Below, piece by piece: positions 61,601-64,000 of a stretch of DNA of 64,000 nt. Source of the DNA: Unio delphinus (lineage: Eukaryota; Mollusca; Bivalvia; Unionida; Unionidae). Position numbers and translations under genes: made by a program. Where the stretch lies: NCBI GenBank assembly GCA_029339505.1, contig JAQISU010000169.1, forward strand, positions 6,936,001-7,000,000. Direction: 5' to 3'. The notes below the pieces were generated by a model that had not been told where the DNA came from, ran no database searches, and saw only the letters and a list, made by a program, of their open reading frames with translations. Each line of letters starts with the position of its first letter. Position 1 is the stretch's first letter.

Positions 61601-62080
61601 CACACAATATGAGTTGTTTTTAAATACTGGTGTCTTCTGTTACAGTGTGCGAGTACATCAGACCTTAAAAGAAAATATGTGTAACATAGGCATGACTTAT
61701 AAAAAAAGATACCAGAAATAACAACTCAGTTTTATTTATTATTCTGCAAAACTTGTTTGCGGACCAGATCAAATAATTAAACTTTATCATATGATTTTAC
61801 GCAAAATGCCTGGCAGTTAGGATGTCAGTTAATAATTTTGAGATGAACCATTGTATGGACAATGCTAAATCTAAAGCATCAATAAATCTGGAACCAAAAG
61901 TGATACATTTTCTAGTACTATACATTTAATAGTTATTTATATCAGTGTCTCTTACTTTGTATAATCAATCTCTATATTATCTTTAATCTCAGTATAGGGT
62001 AGTTGGATATGCTATGGTACATGCATGCACTATGATACTGGGTTTTAAAAGATGCAAACATCATGTTATTATTTGTTTAA
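58608..62080. other. CFAP70 intron, no certain gene
   Basis: AT-rich sequence. It contains an 18-bp repeat (three copies of AGTAAATGACATGATTAG, 60655-60708) and two possible small exons described under findings. No TPR-encoding exon was recognised. Confidence 0.5.
58630..58643. promoter_or_regulatory. near-canonical X-box inside CFAP70
   Basis: GTTACCATGGCAAT matches the RFX X-box consensus (GTNRCC, AT spacer, RGYAAC) at all but the last base. Its position, in an intron 23 bp after a candidate exon, is unusual, so it may be a chance palindrome-like match or an internal regulatory site. Confidence 0.35.
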
Positions 62081-62082
62081 CC

Positions 62083-63895
62083 AAACTATGTAACAAGTGG
62101 TTGCAAGTCAGTATGTAACAAGTGGTTGAAATATGTAACAAGTGGATGCAAGTCAGTATGTAACAAGTGGTTGCAAGTTAATATGTAACAAGTGGTTGCA
62201 AGTTAATATGTAACAAGTGGATGCAAGTCAGTATGTAACAAGTGGTTGAAATATGTAACAAGTGGATGCAAGTCAGTATGTAACAAGTGGTTGCAAGTTA
62301 ATATGTAACAAGTGGTTGCAAGTTAATATGTAACAAGTGGATGCAAGTCAGTATGTAACAAGTGGTTGAAATATGTAACAAGTGGATGCAAGTCAGTATG
62401 TAACAAGTGGTTGAAATATGTAACAAGTGGATGCAAGTCAGTATGTAACAAGTGGTTGAAATATGTAACAAGTGGATGCAAGTCAGTATCTTACAAGTGG
62501 ACTCAGGTAAGTAAGTAACAAGTGATTGCAAGTCAGTATATTAAGGTGGTTACAAGTGAGTATGTAACAAGTAGTTGCAAATTAATATGTAACAAATGGT
62601 TTCAGGTCAGTATGTAACAAATAGTTTCAGGTCAAAATGTAACAAGTGGTTGCAGGTCAATATGTAACAAGTGGTTGCAAGTCAGTATGTAACAAGTGGT
62701 TGCAAGTCAGGATGTAACAAGTGGTTGCAAGTCAATATGTAACAAGTGGTTGCAGGTCAGTATGTAACAAATGGTTGTAAGTTGGTATGTAACAAGTGGA
62801 TGCAAGTCAGTATGTAACAAGTGGTTGCAAGTCAATATGTAACAAGTGGTTGCAGGTCAGTATCTTACAAGTTGACTCAGGTAAGTAAGTAACAAGTGAT
62901 TGCAAGTCAGTATATTAAGGTGGTTACAAGTGAGTATGTAACAAGTAGTTGCAAATTAATATGTAACAAATGGTTTCAGGTCAGTATGTAACAAATAGTT
63001 TCAGGTCAAAATGTAACAAGTGGCTGCAGGTCAATATGTAACAAGTGGTTGCAAGTCAGTATGTAACAAGTGGTTGCAAGTCAGGATGTAACAAGTGGTT
63101 TCAGGTCAATATGTAACAAGTGGTTACAGGTCAATATGTAACAAGTGGTTGCAGGTCAATATGTAACAAGTTGTTGCAAGTCAGGATGTAACAAGTGGTT
63201 TCAGGTCAATATGTAACAAGTGGTTACAGGTCAATATGTAACAAGTGGTTTCAGGTCAATATGTAACAAGTTGTTTCAAGTCATTATGTAACAAGTGGAT
63301 GCAAGTCAATATGTAACCAGTGGTTGCAAGTCAGTATACAAAGGTGGCTGAAAGTATGTAACAAGTGGTTTCAGGTCAATATGTAACAAGTGGTTGCAGG
63401 CAATGTTCCCTCTAAGTGAATGGTATATGTGCATGCAGTGCTCGCTGCAACTGCGCAAGCATTATGGAGACAAGCCAGATTTAACGTTGGAATGAGCAAA
63501 CATTGAGAATTCAGCTGTGTGGGGATGCCTGAGCAGCTGCACGCACGTGCACGTGCAGGTGCACAGCTTTGAGAGAACGTTGGTTACAGGTTAATATGTA
63601 ACAAGTTGTTGCAAGTCAGGATGTAACAAGTGGTTTCAGGTCAATATGTAACAAGTGGTTGCAAGTCAATATGTAACAAGTGGTTTCAGGTCAATATGTA
63701 ACAAGTGGTTGCAAGTCAGTATGTAACAAGTGGTTGCAAGTCAATATGTAACACATGGTTGCAAGTCAGTATACAAAGGTGATTGCAGGTCAGTATGTAA
63801 CAAATGGTTGTAGGTCAGTATGTAACAAGTGGTTGCAAGTCAGTATACAAAGGTGGTTGAAAGTATGTAACAAGTGGTTGCAGGTCAATATATAA
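62083..63895. repeat. 1.8-kb minisatellite of ~25-bp units
   Basis: About 65-70 imperfect copies of TATGTAACAAGTGGTTGCAA plus GTCAG. Higher-order blocks recur: the ~190-bp stretch from ATCTTACAAGTGGACTCAGG (about 62488) repeats near 62860. The array is split by the hAT-like MITE at 63401-63582. Confidence 0.96.
63401..63582. mobile_element. hAT-like MITE inserted in the minisatellite
   Basis: The left end CAATGTTCCCTCTAAG and the right end CTTTGAGAGAACGTTG are imperfect inverted repeats (13 of 16 bases). The 8 bp either side are GTTGCAGG (63393-63400) and GTTACAGG (63583-63590). Removing the element and one 8-mer restores the array register, so this is a real 8-bp target duplication. The interior is GC-richer with a (GCACGT)-type palindrome. 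Confidence 0.88.
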
Positions 63896-64000
63896 CTCAG
63901 AGATAAAATATTTTAAAAGATTCTATTCTTCTGTTATATTTTAATAAATTTTGTAGAATATGTTTCACCTTAATAAATATTTATGTAATGAATAATCTTT
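63896..64000. other. window end, AT-rich intron
   Basis: Nothing recognised. CFAP70 is expected to continue beyond the window. Confidence 0.5.

Overview
This is a nuclear window from an animal genome. It is strongly AT-rich, with spliced genes, large introns, and many tandem repeats and transposable elements. It carries two recognisable genes, found by reading conserved protein segments flanked by consensus GT-AG splice sites and checking the codon phase across every junction. The organism is a ciliated metazoan. The repeat style (minisatellites, tRNA-derived SINEs, jockey/CR1-type and other LINEs, MITEs) and the protein sequences fit a lophotrochozoan, most likely a bivalve mollusc. That taxonomic call is inference only.

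Layout. (1) 1-3.9 kb: gene-free flank holding a 1.7-kb pogo/Tigger-like DNA transposon (628-2346, TA target duplication). (2) 3945-15462, minus strand: a complete five-exon gene for D-aminoacyl-tRNA deacylase 1 (DTD1), 160 residues as read, with the SQFTL and N-x-GP-x-T active-site motifs intact. Its last exon runs into a 46-bp minisatellite grown from the coding sequence itself. Its introns hold a ~60-70-bp satellite, a solo LTR (9199-10034), an inverted copy of part of CFAP70 (11355-~12085), a (TA)n tract, a (GA)n tract and a LINE 3' fragment. (3) 15463-20427: the shared 5' flank of two divergent genes, including a less AT-rich segment with a candidate X-box (RFX site) and a dead LINE. (4) 20428-57025 and beyond, plus strand: the first eleven coding exons (420 residues) of CFAP70 (TTC18), an axonemal protein. 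The C-terminal TPR half lies past the right edge. Its introns contain two more LINE fragments, two SINE families with clear target duplications, two hAT-type MITEs, a pogo MITE, a hairpin-rich MITE family, a perfect 112-bp palindrome around (TA)n, and minisatellites of 2.0 kb (45.7-47.7 kb) and 1.8 kb (62.1-63.9 kb).

The two genes have unrelated jobs: cytosolic tRNA proofreading and ciliary motility. They are arranged head to head. The most notable structures are the recent inverted duplication carrying the 5' part of CFAP70 exon 6 into DTD1 intron 1 in the DTD1 sense orientation, the minisatellite born from the DTD1 C-terminal codons, the large perfect palindrome, and a near-canonical X-box inside CFAP70. 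I found no bacterial-type system, CRISPR array, rRNA gene or intact tRNA gene.
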